Assembly: GCA_028564925.1 (NCBI GenBank)
Contig: CM053032.1
Span: forward strand, 114,259,490 to 114,323,489
Source: Lithobates sylvaticus
Taxonomy: Eukaryota > Chordata > Amphibia > Anura > Ranidae
Length of the DNA: 64,000 nucleotides
Direction of reading: 5' to 3'
Shown here: piece by piece, positions 1-10,382 of the stretch
How the letters are laid out: every line of letters begins with the position of its first letter
Position numbering within the stretch: position 1 is the first letter of the stretch
Program-made: the position numbers and the translations under genes
The notes under the pieces: generated by a model
The model's database searches: none
What the model was told of the DNA's origin: nothing
The model's input: only the letters and a program-made list of their open reading frames with translations

Positions 1-186
1 TCCTATCGACCTGGTTCTAAAAACGGGAAGGCGGACGCACTCTCCCGAATGTTCCCAGAAGCCAACGAATCGACAGAACCTGGAACTATCTTATCTCCAC
101 ATAACTTTTTTCATCTCATCCAGCCTGATCTTAAGTCGGCCATCAAGCCTGTACTGAACCCGAAGTATCCTATCTGGAAAAGATAG

Positions 187-1330
187 ATGGTTTACTATGG
201 GCTCAGAAAAAAGTATCCTCCTCCGGTAAGACTTCAAATTTTACAAACCTTCCATGACCACAAGATGGCAGGGTACTTTGGAATGCAGAAAACTGAATTA
301 GTTAACCGCTCCTTCTGGTGGCCGGGTTGGAGACAGGACTGTAAAAAACGATGTTCAATCCTGTATTCCTGTAAACGCAGCAAGGGGTCAAACACCAAGG
401 CCTGGGGGCTTCTGAGAGCCTTGCCCGTTCCTGAACACCCTTGGAAAGAGGTCTCTTTGGACTTCGTTGACCTGCCTCCCTCTGAGAAGTTTACTACCAT
501 TCTAGTAGTTGTTGACCACCTCTCAAAGATGGCACATTTTCTGCCCATGATGGGCACCCCTTCTGCTTTAGCTACTGCAAATATTTTTATAAGAGAAGTG
601 GTAAGACTTCATGGTGTCCCTCACAACATTGTGTCGGACAGGGGAATCCAATTCACCTCAAAGTTTTGGAAGGATCTTTGTAAGTCTCTGGAAATCAAAA
701 CCTCCCTCTCTTCAACATACCACCCGCAAAGCAATGGCCAAACAGAGAGGACTAATCAAACTCTTGAACAATATCTCCGTTGCTTCTGCTCCTGCTCCCA
801 AGATAACTGGTCTGCCCTGTGCGGAGTTTGCCTACAAAAATTCCTTACACTCTGCCATCAACCAAACACCTTTTTGGGGCAATTACAGTTTTCACCCCTC
901 TTTTTAGCCAGATTCCATTCCTGAAGTCTCAACTCCTGCAGTACAAGATCGGATAAGCTTTATCCAAACAAATTTTTTGCAGATTCAAGAAGCCACGAAG
1001 AAGGCCCAAAACAAAAAAGAATACTTTGCAATTGAAAGAGTAACCCAAGCTTTAAAATTGGAACTAAGGTATGGCTATCTGCTATCAATCTCAAACTACC
1101 CTGCCCGTCACATAAGCTAGGCCCAAAGTTCATTGGTCCCTTCGAAATTAAGAGGGTCGTGAACCCGGTGGCTTTCGAACTAACCCTACCCAGTAAGATA
1201 CACCCGGTGTTCCCTGCATCTTTACTGAAGCCGGTGGTACCCAACCATTTCTCAGGAAGAGAAGAACTCCCACCTCCACCAATTGAAATTGTAGGGGAAG
1301 AAGAATTTGAAGTGAAGTGGAGGCAATAAT
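187..1330 (+). pseudogene. gypsy integrase region (fossil)
   Basis: This stretch encodes a retroviral-type integrase core. It shows a degraded zinc-binding region (HDHKMAGYFG, then a C-x2-C-like pair), followed by blocks such as LVVVDHLSKMAHFLP, VSDRGIQFTSKFW and STYHPQSNGQTER. These match the D, D and E neighbourhoods of gypsy integrases. The protein is related to, but clearly a different family from, the integrase at 61877-63019. It is broken and not expected to work. Confidence 0.85.
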
Positions 1331-1513
1331 CGACTGTAGAAGGGGGGGACAGATCCAGTACTTAAATGGAAAGGGTACCCTCCAGAGGACAATTCTTGGG
1401 AACCTTCTAGCAATGTTCATGCCCCACGCTAAGTACAAGACTTTTACAGGAGAAACCCAGGAATGCTGGCTAGGTTGGGCATCCGGAGGCTGCCCCTTGG
1501 GGGGGGGGGGCAC

Positions 1514-2290
1514 TGTCAGAGGAATAATAGAAATCCTACTTGCCAGCATCGGCGCTTCCCTGTGCGCCTGCGGGATAGAGTAGCGCATACAGGTGTGCGA
1601 TACTGCGGGCCGGCGCACGCGGGTGCGCGATGCGGCGCAACTGCGTGGGCATGTACGCACTGTTGTGCGCACAGCGTGATTCCCCTGGTGGGCCTATAAA
1701 AGGCAGCTTTATTTCTTGTTTCATTGCTGGTTTGTCTTTTCAGCTTCCGGTGTTCCTGTTCCTAGCTTGTGTACCTGTGCCTGCCTGTTATGACCCGGAT
1801 CGACTTGACCACTCTTGAATCTCTCCAGCACCTGATCCTCGGCTTGCTTTAAGGGCTTCTCTACTTGCTTGATCTCCGTGTTTGACCTTTGGCTTCCTCC
1901 TGGACTTTGCTTCTGCCTGACCCTTGTGTTTGATCCTCTGCCTGCTCAACAGACATCTCTCCTGCTTGACCATCGTGTATGACCCCGGCTTGCTTCAGGA
2001 CTTCCTCTCGGCCTGGACCTCTGTGTTTGACTCCCGGCCTCCTCACTTGATCCTGCTCCAGTCTCCATCTCCAGTTGTTTGAGCCCCAGCCGGGCTTCGG
2101 TTCAGTCCAGTATCAAGTCCGCCCTGCACGGATCTACTCTCCGACAGAGGAACATCCTGCAAGCCTCTCTGACCTGCTGGCAACCGTGCCTCTCTGTGCC
2201 CATTACCCGCTGTGCCACCTCCAGGGGTATCGTGCACCCAGCTGCCAGGGAAGCCACTCTCAGCAATTCGGCCCTGGTGAGTACCTGACA
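1514..2290 (+). repeat. 3' LTR of the gypsy element
   Basis: The LTR begins TGTCAGAGGA and ends CCTGACA, so TGTCAG/CTGACA form matching ends. It directly follows the polypurine tract. Its length is about 777 bp. It holds a TATA box and a C/T-rich downstream part with a degenerate repeat of GCTTGAC-type words at about 1840-2050. Confidence 0.85.
1694..1701 (+). promoter_or_regulatory. TATA box in LTR
   Basis: TATAAAAG inside the LTR, about 180 bp from its start and after a GC-rich stretch. This is the expected place for the element's own RNA polymerase II promoter. Confidence 0.6.
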
Positions 2291-2365
2291 TCAATCCTCT
2301 GAAATCAAGAGCCGTCCTAATGAGGCACGCGACAGATTGACGCTTTTTCTGGACCAACATGTTAA

Positions 2366-2581
2366 AGCGGAAGTAAACCCATTGATTTAACAGTCTAAAA
2401 AAAAAAAGGCATGCCGTGAATGCTAACTGCACATTGGCTGTGCTCTCAACCAAACAGTCAAACCATCCAATGGCTGGTGTCATAACGGATCACATGTGCA
2501 GCACTGTGGCAGTTGAAGATTAAACAGAGGCAAAGATGGCAGCTTCCTTGGCTGAAAACGATAGGGGGGTTTACTTCCACT
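2366..2581. mobile_element. TTAA-flanked MITE
   Basis: A 216-bp non-autonomous element. The ends AGCGGAAGTAAACCC and GGGTTTACTTCCACT are inverted repeats (one mismatch), and each side is flanked by TTAA (2362-2365 and 2582-2585). TTAA targeting is typical of piggyBac-type transposases. Removing it with one TTAA restores the L1a reading. No coding capacity. Confidence 0.8.
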
Positions 2582-3554
2582 TTAAGAAAAGAATAAAATT
2601 CTGGGCTCATAGGTTTTACGAACATGGCAACAAACCTGGGAGGATGTTGGCTAGTGTTTTAAGAAAGAGGAAGGAGAATTACCATATTCATAAACTGGTG
2701 TCTGGGGATGGACAACCTGTTTTTCAATCATCTAGGATAGCTAGGTTGTTTCAGGAATTTTATTGAAATCTGTACTGCCTATATCCAGACAGATCGCCAT
2801 GTGATTCTACGAAACAAAGACAGGATCAAGAGCAGAGATAAAATACCCAAAGTTATCTTCTGAACTAAATGCTTCCTTGGAGAAACCCATTACCCAGGAA
2901 GAATTGGACAATATAATTAGGAGCCTCCCTAAATGGAAATGCTCTGGACCAGTCAGATTTAATAGCATGTACTAGGAGAAATTTTTGCCGCTTTTACTGC
3001 CGCACTTGTGTGATTACTTTAATTCATTGACAAAACATAATGACATCTTACCATGGCTTATATAACGGTGATTCCTAAAGAGGGCAAAAGGAGCCTACAT
3101 CATGTACAAGCTATTGCCCAATATCCCTTTTAAATTTAGATGTTAAAGTACTAGCAAAAGGTATTGGCTTCTAGGGTTCAGTCTCATATACCATCCCTGG
3201 TTGACCCGGATGAGACCAGGTTCATCAGGGGGAGGGAAGCCAGGGACAACTCAATAAGAGCCCTTCATCTGGCTCACTGTGTTTCCATTCAAAAAACACC
3301 TATATCCAGTCTCACTCCTGTCTACGGGCACCGAAAAAGCGTTTGACAGGGTAGACTGGGTATTTTTTAGAAGAGACTCGCTGTGGGCCTTGGGACAAAA
3401 ATGCTGGGATGGATCCTGGCCCTGTATGGGGAAACCCTCGGCCAGGGTCAAGGTTAATGCCCCCCCCTTTAGACTAAATAATGGGACTTGGCAGGGTGCC
3501 CACTGTCACCCTTGTTGTTTGCCTTGGGTATAGAGGCACTGTTGTGCACAGTAA
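2582..3554 (+). pseudogene. L1a ORF2 reverse transcriptase segment
   Basis: Decayed ORF2 of L1a. Recognisable in order are KFWAHRFYEHGNKPGRMLA, the fingers/palm region with FIRGREARDNSIRALHL, the A-motif region TEKAFDRVDWVF, and the B-motif region LNNGTWQG followed by PLSPLLFALGIEALL. It has several frameshifts and stops: the frame changes near 2766, between 3160 and 3350, and near 3490. Family assignment (L1/Tx1 clade) rests on the RNG/NG(T)xQGCPLSPLLFALxIEPL signature. It stops at 3554 because the Harbinger transposon is inserted there. Confidence 0.8.
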
Positions 3555-4325
3555 TGCCCCATACACACAGTCGGATTTTCCGACGGAAAATGTCCTATCG
3601 GACAATGTTGTGTGAAATTCCGACCGTGTGTAGGCTCCATCGGACATTTTCCATCGGATTTTCCGACGGACAAAGTTTTATCTCCTGCTCTCAATTTTTC
3701 CGACAACAAAGTCCGATCACACAAATTCCGATGGTGTGTAGCCTAGTCCGACGGACAAAGTGCCACGCATGCTCAGAAGAAATTCTGTGACGGAAGCGCT
3801 CGGTCAGGTAAAACTACCGTTCCTAATCGACACAGCAAATTCGTCACGCTGCAATGTTAAAATGTGTTTAATGCAGCGCATTCTCTTTTTCTTTACAATG
3901 CAAGAAGAATGACGTTTTTTAGCTGCTCCTATTCACACTGACTTCTCACAAACGTCTTTCTTTATTCTTTTTCATGATTTCTTGGCTAGATGTTTTTTAT
4001 TCGTCAGATCTTAAGAATGTTTTTTATATTTTTTGGAGAATTTGTCATTTCTAGTGGGTTTTTTTTAAATCCAGATTTCCTTCATTACTAATTTTTTTTT
4101 TTTTGGGGGGGGGGGGGGTTGTGTGTCTCAACTTATCCAAACACCATTATTATCATTTGTATTTTTAGCCTAAATTCACTCGGAGGTTGTTTGTTGTTGG
4201 TGCCCCTTGTTAATTGGACTTTATGATTTGTGAAATGTACCTGCCTACTCACAAATAAACTGTCATTGTTGAAAAGTAAAACACATAGGCAAGGATTTCT
4301 TGAAATCAAAAATACCTTTATTTAG
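3555..4325. other. Harbinger left subterminal region, no gene
   Basis: Repeated TCCGACGGA/TCGGA words fill the first 180 bp. These are candidate transposase or Myb-partner binding sites, by inference. The rest is AT-rich with a T-run followed by a G-run at 4090-4119. I see no coding signal. Confidence 0.5.
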
Positions 4326-4565
4326 GTCTCAGCAACAAACCAAAGAGGAAGGCAGCGATGGAGAAACTTGGGAAATTTGAAAAGCCTTTGACCCCCACGG
4401 CAGACATTTTTTTAGGTTCAAAATATGGTGGCCTGAGGAGTACGTATCTTAATAAGGGAGTGCAATCTGGTCCTGAAGTCCAAAACATCCGGAACTGCAG
4501 ATGCCATCTATGTCCCCAGGCTGTGGTCTTACGAGAGGCTCCATCTTCTCTCAGACCAGACTGAA
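4326..4565 (+). pseudogene. Inverted partial copy of the MADF exon
   Basis: This + strand stretch closely matches, by eye, the opposite strand of about 5410-5655 (the MADF exon of the neighbouring gene). Shared words include CAGCAACAAACCAAAGAGG, GAGGAGTACGTAT and CTATGTCCCCAGGCTGTGGT. It has several small insertions/deletions and no plausible start or splice sites, so it looks like a dead fragment. It lies tail to tail with the MADF gene and forms a foldback pair with it, about 850 bp apart. Confidence 0.7.
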
Positions 4566-4574
4566 TCCAGGTCG

Positions 4575-5742
4575 TCACACTCTGGTCTTCCTTTCACGCT
4601 TCCTTCCAGGCTGTGGATGTGGTGCTGGAGGTGTGGCAGAAGGAGGAGGAGGAGGAGGAGCATGGTGACTCTCGCAAACATGTGTTGCTGGGGTCATCTC
4701 CCCAGCCACCCCCTTATTTAGTATCTTGAGGATGACCTCCTCACACATGCTGCGTTTCCCCGCCTCCATCTCCTTGAGTTTAGTGGCAGCCAAGGAGGCA
4801 AAGGCCTCCTCGTAGGTGGGTGTGGCATGTAGTGCCGCTGAAGCCTCCTTTATCAGCCGGAGCGCTGACTCCCCCACCTCCCCCACCTTTCTGGCCCTTT
4901 TGTAGGGAAGGCGGAGGGGAGGGACTTGGGATACAGTCAGGCTCCTAGGCCTACCCACCTCTTGGCTGCCACATTCCACAGCCACCTCATGGCTCCCGCA
5001 TTCCACAGCCACCTCCTGGCTGAGGTCTTCCTGTGTATGAAAAAGGGACATAGTTTGAGTTATTTGTTCATCAAACACACACAATTTTCATATATTGATG
5101 GTTGCAAAATGTTTACAAATAGAAAACCATACAATTCTCAGCCCAGCCGTTTATATTCTTGCCCAAAATGTCTCCAACACTACTGTCTGTTGATATGTCA
5201 AACAATTTAGAAAATAAGCAATTGGGGATCCTGAATTAAGTGAACATCATGAATTTTTCCAAAAAATGGGTACAAAAATACTATACCTGGCTCAAGCTGG
5301 GCTCCTCCACCTCTTCCTGACTGGAAGGCCCAGGTTGGTCCTCGGAAGCCTCATCAGGGGTGGAATGCGTGGAAGGACGCATGGAAGGAAGAGTCGAGAG
5401 TGACTCCGTGACATCAGCCTGGTCTTTGAGAAAATGGAGCCTGTCGTAGTACCACAGCCTGGGGACATAGACCTGATCTGCTGCAGCTCCAGATGCTTGG
5501 GACTTCAGGACCTTATTGCGCTCCCTGAAATACGTACTCCTCAAGCTGCCAATTTTTGTTCTTAACTTACCAACGGTTGCCGTGGGGATCACCGGCAATA
5601 CAAATTCAAGAAGTTTCTGCATCGCTGCCTGCCTCTTTGGTTTGTTGCTGTATAGCGGGTGCTTCGCCTGCCACTAAAGGAGCATCTCTCTATATTTATC
5701 AATGAAGAGGGGGAGGAAGCTGACGTCATTGAAGCCAGCCAT
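4575..5742 (-). pseudogene. Harbinger-encoded MADF/BESS-like DNA-binding protein
   Basis: Two exons on the minus strand. Exon 1 (5742-5287) begins MAGFNDVSFLPLFIDKY and holds a MADF (Myb/SANT-like) domain, with LRSTYFRERNKV and YVPRLWYYDRLHFL as its clearest blocks. A GT donor follows at 5286-5285. Exon 2 (5030-4575) follows an AG acceptor at 5032-5031, continues in frame (SLSQ|EDLSQ), and encodes a charged region (about YEEAFASLAATKLKEMEAGK) resembling a BESS-type tail, then a proline run and basic end. One in-frame TAG at 5673-5675 interrupts exon 1, so this copy is probably inactive. Its likely role, inferred from family practice, is a partner protein that binds element ends or brings the transposase to the nucleus. 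A 30-bp direct duplication in exon 2 repeats EVAVECGS. Confidence 0.75.
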
Positions 5743-6030
5743 ATTCTCTGCAAGACACAACGCCAGACAAAACACTAAATAATGTCAGGCTAAACTCTCC
5801 TAATCTTCTCCATAAATAAGCCTCAATGTATAAGCAGTCTAGGCTAGTGATGTACCAAGTTAAAATTGTACCTTCGTTATAGCGATCGTCTCGTACGTCA
5901 GCTCTCTCTCCCCTCTGCTCACAGATCGTCGCTACGACACACGCGTGTGACGTTTTATATACAGTGCGCATGCGTGAAACTCTGCCCGCCCCTGACGATC
6001 TTTCTCGTCTATTCCCCACCCCTTCTCTTT
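5743..6030. promoter_or_regulatory. Likely shared promoter between divergent genes
   Basis: The MADF and Myb-like genes start 288 bp apart and point away from each other. The gap contains CpG-rich words (GCGATCGTCTCGTACGTCAG, ACACACGCGTGTGACG) and no clear TATA box. A shared bidirectional promoter is inferred from the arrangement only. Confidence 0.4.
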
Positions 6031-8456
6031 ATGGCACAGTGGGGAGAGCACATGGCTGGGACACAGCAGGTGCGCCCTAAATATTCCAGCAACGAGGAGG
6101 AGGACAAGGAAAGGCCGGAGGCAGAGACGTCCTGATCCCGGAGGCTTAAATTTAAGGCCTCCAATATGTCTTTTGGAGAAATGTTGGAGATGGTGGACAT
6201 ATTGAAGAGGAGCGACTATGATGGGAAGTATGGGCCTTACCTCAACCCAAATATCAGAAAGGCCAAGATCATGTCTAAAGTTGTGAGGAGGCTGCACAAT
6301 AATTTTGGGGTACAACGATCCAAGGATCAACTGAGGAAACGCTGGTCAGACCTGAAACTGAGGGAGCCCGATCAGTACAGAAAGATCAAGCGAGTTCTTC
6401 AAAAAAGTAAGTTGTCGTGTGTTCTGCTTTTTTTTTTCTTGCTTGCATACTGCTCCATGTGGTTGTTTTTTCTATGTTGTACATTTGAAAATGGCCACTT
6501 TCATGTTCGTGTGGCCATTCGATCGTACTCAACCTCGATCATTCGGCCACTTATAATACGATGTTTGGTGAAGTTGGAGTGAAATACATTGGTTCGGGCC
6601 TGTTTTTAGTGAAAGGAAGTTTGTTGTCAATAGAGATGTCATCAAGAATGTAAAACAAATTTCTTCAATGTAAAAGAGAGGTCGCTCAGTAGCTGTTTAC
6701 CCATCTGGACTCTAGAGCACTAGTGCTGGGACACCCAAACACCCTTTTCATTATGTTGTTCCACACATGTGCTCCAGTGGATACTATAGGGGTGTCTCCA
6801 TCTGACAAACTGCAACCAAAAAGGTAGTAAGTTTTGCACCTTTACAAAGTGACTACATTAATGTTGTTGTCCTTTGAACCTGGCCACAAACAACTATTGT
6901 CCGTCACTTCCAAGCAATGTTTGACATTTCCTATTTCTGCCCTCAATAGATTGTTGTGCTATTCCTTTTGTACATTGTCATAGGGGAGCGAAGACTCGGG
7001 ACGTCTGAGGACACCAGGAAACCCACACCTCCCAAAGAAGGGGAAATACCAACACCAGAAGCAGAGGAGGAGGAGGAAGGAGAGATAATATTTTTATTTA
7101 TTTATTATTTATTACAGGATTTATATAGCGCCAACAGTTTACGCAGCGCTTTACAATATAAAAAGGGAGACAATACAGTTATAATACAATAAAATATAAG
7201 AGGATTAAGGGGGCCCTGCTCAGAAGAGCTTGCAATCTAATAGGGTGGGGGAGGTGATACAAAAGGTTGTATCTATGGGGAATGAGCTGATGGAAGTGGT
7301 AGAAGATTAGTTGGAGACATGATAGGCTTCCCTGAAGAGATGAGTTTTCAGGGATCGTTTGGAGGTGGCTAGAGTAGGGGATAGCCGGACAGGTTGAGGC
7401 AGCGAGTTCCAGAGGATGGGAGAGGCTCTGGAGAAATCCTGGAGACGAGCATGGGAGGAGGAAACAAGAGAGCTTGACAGGAGGAGATCTTGAGAAGAGC
7501 GGAGAGGACGGTTTGGGATATGTTTGGAGACAAGATTGGCAATCCGGCTCGGGGCAGAGTTGTGGATGGCTTTGTAAGTTGTGGTTAGTATTTTGAATTT
7601 AATTTGCTGGGTGATTGGGAGCCAGTGTAGGGATTGGAGGAGAGGGTTGGCAGACACTGAACGGTTGGTAAGGAGATAAGCCTGGCAGCAGCATTCATGA
7701 TAGACTGAAGAGGGTAGAGCCTATGGAGAGGCAGGCCAATGAGAAGGGAGTTGCAATAGTCAAGGCGAGAGATAACGAGGGAGTGAATAAGGAGCTTGGT
7801 GGTGCCATTTGTTAAAAAGGGGCGAATTTTAGAGATGTTACGGAGGTGAAGTTTACAAACTTTTGACAGCGATTGGACTTGAGGCTGAAATGACAAGTCC
7901 GAGTCTAGGATTACACAGAGTACCCTGGCGTGAGGGGAGGGACTGATGGTTGCATTGTTGATTTTGATGGAAAAGTCATGGAGGGGGGCACGGGCGGGGG
8001 GGAATATTAGTAGCTCAGTTTTAGAGAGATTTAGTTTAAGGAAGTGGTGCGACATCCATGCTGAGATGTCAGTTAGTAAGTTAGTAATGCGAGAGGAGAC
8101 TGAAGGATTGAGGTGAGGAGTAGACAGATAGATTTGGGTGTCATCGGCGTATAAGTGGTATTGGAAGCCAATATAACTTGGAGAACTTGTCACCACAACA
8201 GGTGAGTGTGGGAGAACCCAGCTACTGGTAAGCTAATCAATGTATGCCTGCCTCTTTTACAATAGCCATTTTTTTTTGTGTGTTTTTTTAGGTGATGTGG
8301 ATGTTGTGGAAGAAGAATCGCACTTAACCACTGAAAGTGCACACGTACTCATCGGGGAGATAATGGTGTGCAATCGAGATCTAGATGATAAAGAAAAACA
8401 TCAATGATGTTCAACAAAAAATTAAGAACATCATTAATGTTTTAGCGAAAATCTGA
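6031..8456 (+). pseudogene. Harbinger-encoded Myb/SANT-like protein
   Basis: Three exons on the + strand. Exon 1 (6031-6406) starts MAQWGEHMAGTQQVRPKYSS and carries the DNA-binding domain (MLEMVDILKRSDYDGKYG ... FGVQRSKDQLRKRWSDLKLR), with a TGA in frame at 6133-6135. The donor GTAAGT is at 6407. Exon 2 starts after the AG at 6982-6983 (RERRLGTSEDTRKPTPPKEG, then an acidic run). It is split by a Rex1 LINE and resumes before 8201 (GELVTTT), with donor GTGAGT. Exon 3 starts at 8292 (GDVDVVEEESHLTTESAHVL) and ends at 8456 with a coiled tail (NDVQQKIKNIINVL) after one frameshift near 8390. This is the Myb-like partner known from Harbinger elements. The LINE inside exon 2 and the two small lesions make this copy non-functional. 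Confidence 0.75.
7091..8185 (-). mobile_element. Rex1 LINE, 5'-truncated
   Basis: The minus strand encodes the C-terminal half of a Rex1-type reverse transcriptase. It starts at about YHLYADDTQIYLS (the YADD catalytic motif) and continues through HHFLKLNLSKTELLIFP, SLVISRLDYCNSLLIGLP and LHWLPITQQIKFKILTTTYK, with a frame change near 7650. The 3' end at 7091-7170 shows the Rex1-type word TATAGCGCCAACAGTTTACG and ends in a TTTA/TATT simple repeat. It interrupts exon 2 of the Myb-like gene. I could not fix a TSD. Confidence 0.8.
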
Positions 8457-9000
8457 AAACGCACAAAGTAATTAACACACATTTGTGGCTGTTTCTCACA
8501 AAAATTTTAACTTAATAACTGTGCAAAATTTGGAAGATGCACACAGTGTGTCAACATGTGCTAGCTCCTATGATGGTGGATGAATGACAACGTTTTGGGG
8601 GTGCAACCACTTTACTAACTACTAAAGTGGGTGAGGTGAAGGGGTTGCACCCCCAAAACACGTCCATTGATCCCCATGATGGGAGATTGCACATTTGAAC
8701 CTTCTAGGCATGTGTTTTAGCATCAAATGCCCATTTTGATACCCAAATTGTGTGCATGTTCTAAATTTCACTTTTCCAGGGGTGACACCCCATGTGATGA
8801 AGGCACGATCAAACACACTTTGAACATATAGTCATGTCTGATCTTGTCTTCACTTTTGAAAGTTGAACTTTGTAAGTTCCTATGTTCAGTCTGTTATGTT
8901 TTGCTACATGCCTGGTTTTCTCAAATGCACAATGTTAGTAAACAATGTTCTAAAGACCAAAGATCTTTTTAGTTTACAAAAGTATTTTTGAAAGGCTCTT
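8457..9000. repeat. Harbinger interior spacer with a hairpin
   Basis: No gene. At 8591-8662 there is an inverted repeat: CGTTTTGGGGGTGCAACC pairs with GGTTGCACCCCCAAAACACG around a loop of about 34 bases. The rest is unremarkable AT-rich sequence. Confidence 0.6.
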
Positions 9001-9925
9001 GTTTTTTTTTTTGTTTTTTATCAGATCTTTATTAATTTTCTTGACATTTCCATTTAATATCACACTTTTTACCATGAATACAAGTATTTCTACATAAAAA
9101 CATCTTTACCAACCTTCCATATTCCCCCCTCCCCCCTTTTCGGCAACCCACATATAACAAAAAAATAAAAATAAAAAAAATAAATAATAATAATTAATTA
9201 TAGGACTCTTCTCTCTTCCCCTCCCCTCCCCCCCTCCTCCTCCCCCCCATCCCCCCTCCCCTCACTCCCCCACTTTCTCTTTCTTTTTCCCCCCTGTTCT
9301 TCCTTCTTTTCCCCCTTCCCTTCCTTAAATATTTTAAGTGATTTGTCCCTTTTCCCTCTCCCTATTTCTACTATTAAACTTTCTGTTCCCGTTGTGTATG
9401 AGGATCGGCAGGATAGTAATGGTGAAAAAAAAATATTAAATGTGTCTATCTCCCTTAAGTTTAGTGTCTGAGGCTTCTACCAGCTATTTTATTCCCTTTT
9501 AAATTTCCCTCTACTTTCCCTCCCCCCCCAGTTTACCACTTTATTATCTAAATCTACATTTTCTAATTTCTCCCTCCTATGTGCCCTATATGGAAGGGTT
9601 GGTTGGGGGGGGGGGGGACCACCCATAGTGGTTTTGGACATGGGGGTGTAAGGGGATAGAGGTGGAAGGAGAGAAGAGGAAAAAGGGTCGTAAGAGTAAA
9701 GAGAAAAGGGGAAGAGGAAAAAAAATAAATAAATACATTTTTTTTAAAATAAATTACAGGTCTAGATAGAACAAAATAAATATGTCCTACCTCTCTCCCA
9801 CCTCTCCTTTCTTTGAACATTCTACATATATTTCTTCCTTATTCAATCTCTATGGAGCAGATTTCCCAATCTGTCCAAATTTGCGTAAACCTTTCCTTTC
9901 TATTATGGATTTTAAAAGTAAATGA
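9001..9925 (-). mobile_element. Probable truncated L1-type 3' end
   Basis: Begins with a T-run (an A tail on the minus strand) and is followed by AT-rich and then strongly pyrimidine-rich sequence (9120-9560). It resembles the 3' UTR of L1b at 29509-29940 in layout. The last part (about 9845-9920) may be degraded ORF2 end. No TSD seen, so the call is tentative. Confidence 0.45.
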
Positions 9926-9936
9926 TTTTGGTGACA

Positions 9937-10053
9937 ATGGGTGTTATTTACTAAAGGCTATTCCAGTTTGCACTGCAAGTGTATTTTCCGGTGCACTTTT
10001 GCAGTGCACTTGTAGTGCATAGTGGATTTGTCTTTTGTAAATGACACCCACAG
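9937..10053. mobile_element. Small foldback MITE
   Basis: About 115 bp with inverted ends TGGGTGTTATTTACTAAA and TTTGTAAATGACACCCA and an inner inverted GCAGTGCACTTG/CACTGCAAGTG pair. Non-coding. No TSD could be fixed. Confidence 0.55.
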
Positions 10054-10382
10054 TGCTTTGTAATAAAACACGTAGCACGCCATTTTCAGGAATACACACA
10101 TTTCTGTCATGGTGATGAAAATTAGTATTTTGGGTGTCAGTTATGCACTACAAACCTTACCTAGACAAAATATTAGGTATCACACACACAACATGAGAAG
10201 ATTCTTTTTGGGAAGAAGAGACTGTAACCTCCTCTCGCCCATAAAGTGCATTCCTACTGTTGAAGATAAAGGCCCAAAAAGAAAACTACAAATAAGCTAG
10301 AACACACCTACAAGAAACACAAGCAGTAAATGACAAGAAATCTTAGGTCTGGTAAAAAAATATATTTATTAAAAAATGCCTC
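10054..10382. other. Spacer, no feature seen
   Basis: AT-rich sequence between the small foldback element and the 3' end of the transposase gene. An AATAAA-like word for the minus-strand transposase (TTTATT on +, near 10366) lies about 15 bp past its stop and may be its poly(A) signal. Confidence 0.35.

Larger units (their letters stand above)
1..2290 (+). mobile_element. Ty3/gypsy LTR retrotransposon, 3' part
   Basis: Fossil LTR element entering from the left edge. The visible order is the tail of RNase H (motif KADALSRM near base 35), integrase, a short C-terminal region and the 3' LTR, which is the gypsy/chromovirus order. A G-rich polypurine tract at about 1498-1510 sits next to the LTR start. 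The element is inserted in L1a, whose reading resumes at about 2291. The 5-bp duplication is probably TCAAT, but its left partner lies outside the window. The coding part is broken in several places. Age cannot be judged because only one LTR is visible. Confidence 0.9.
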
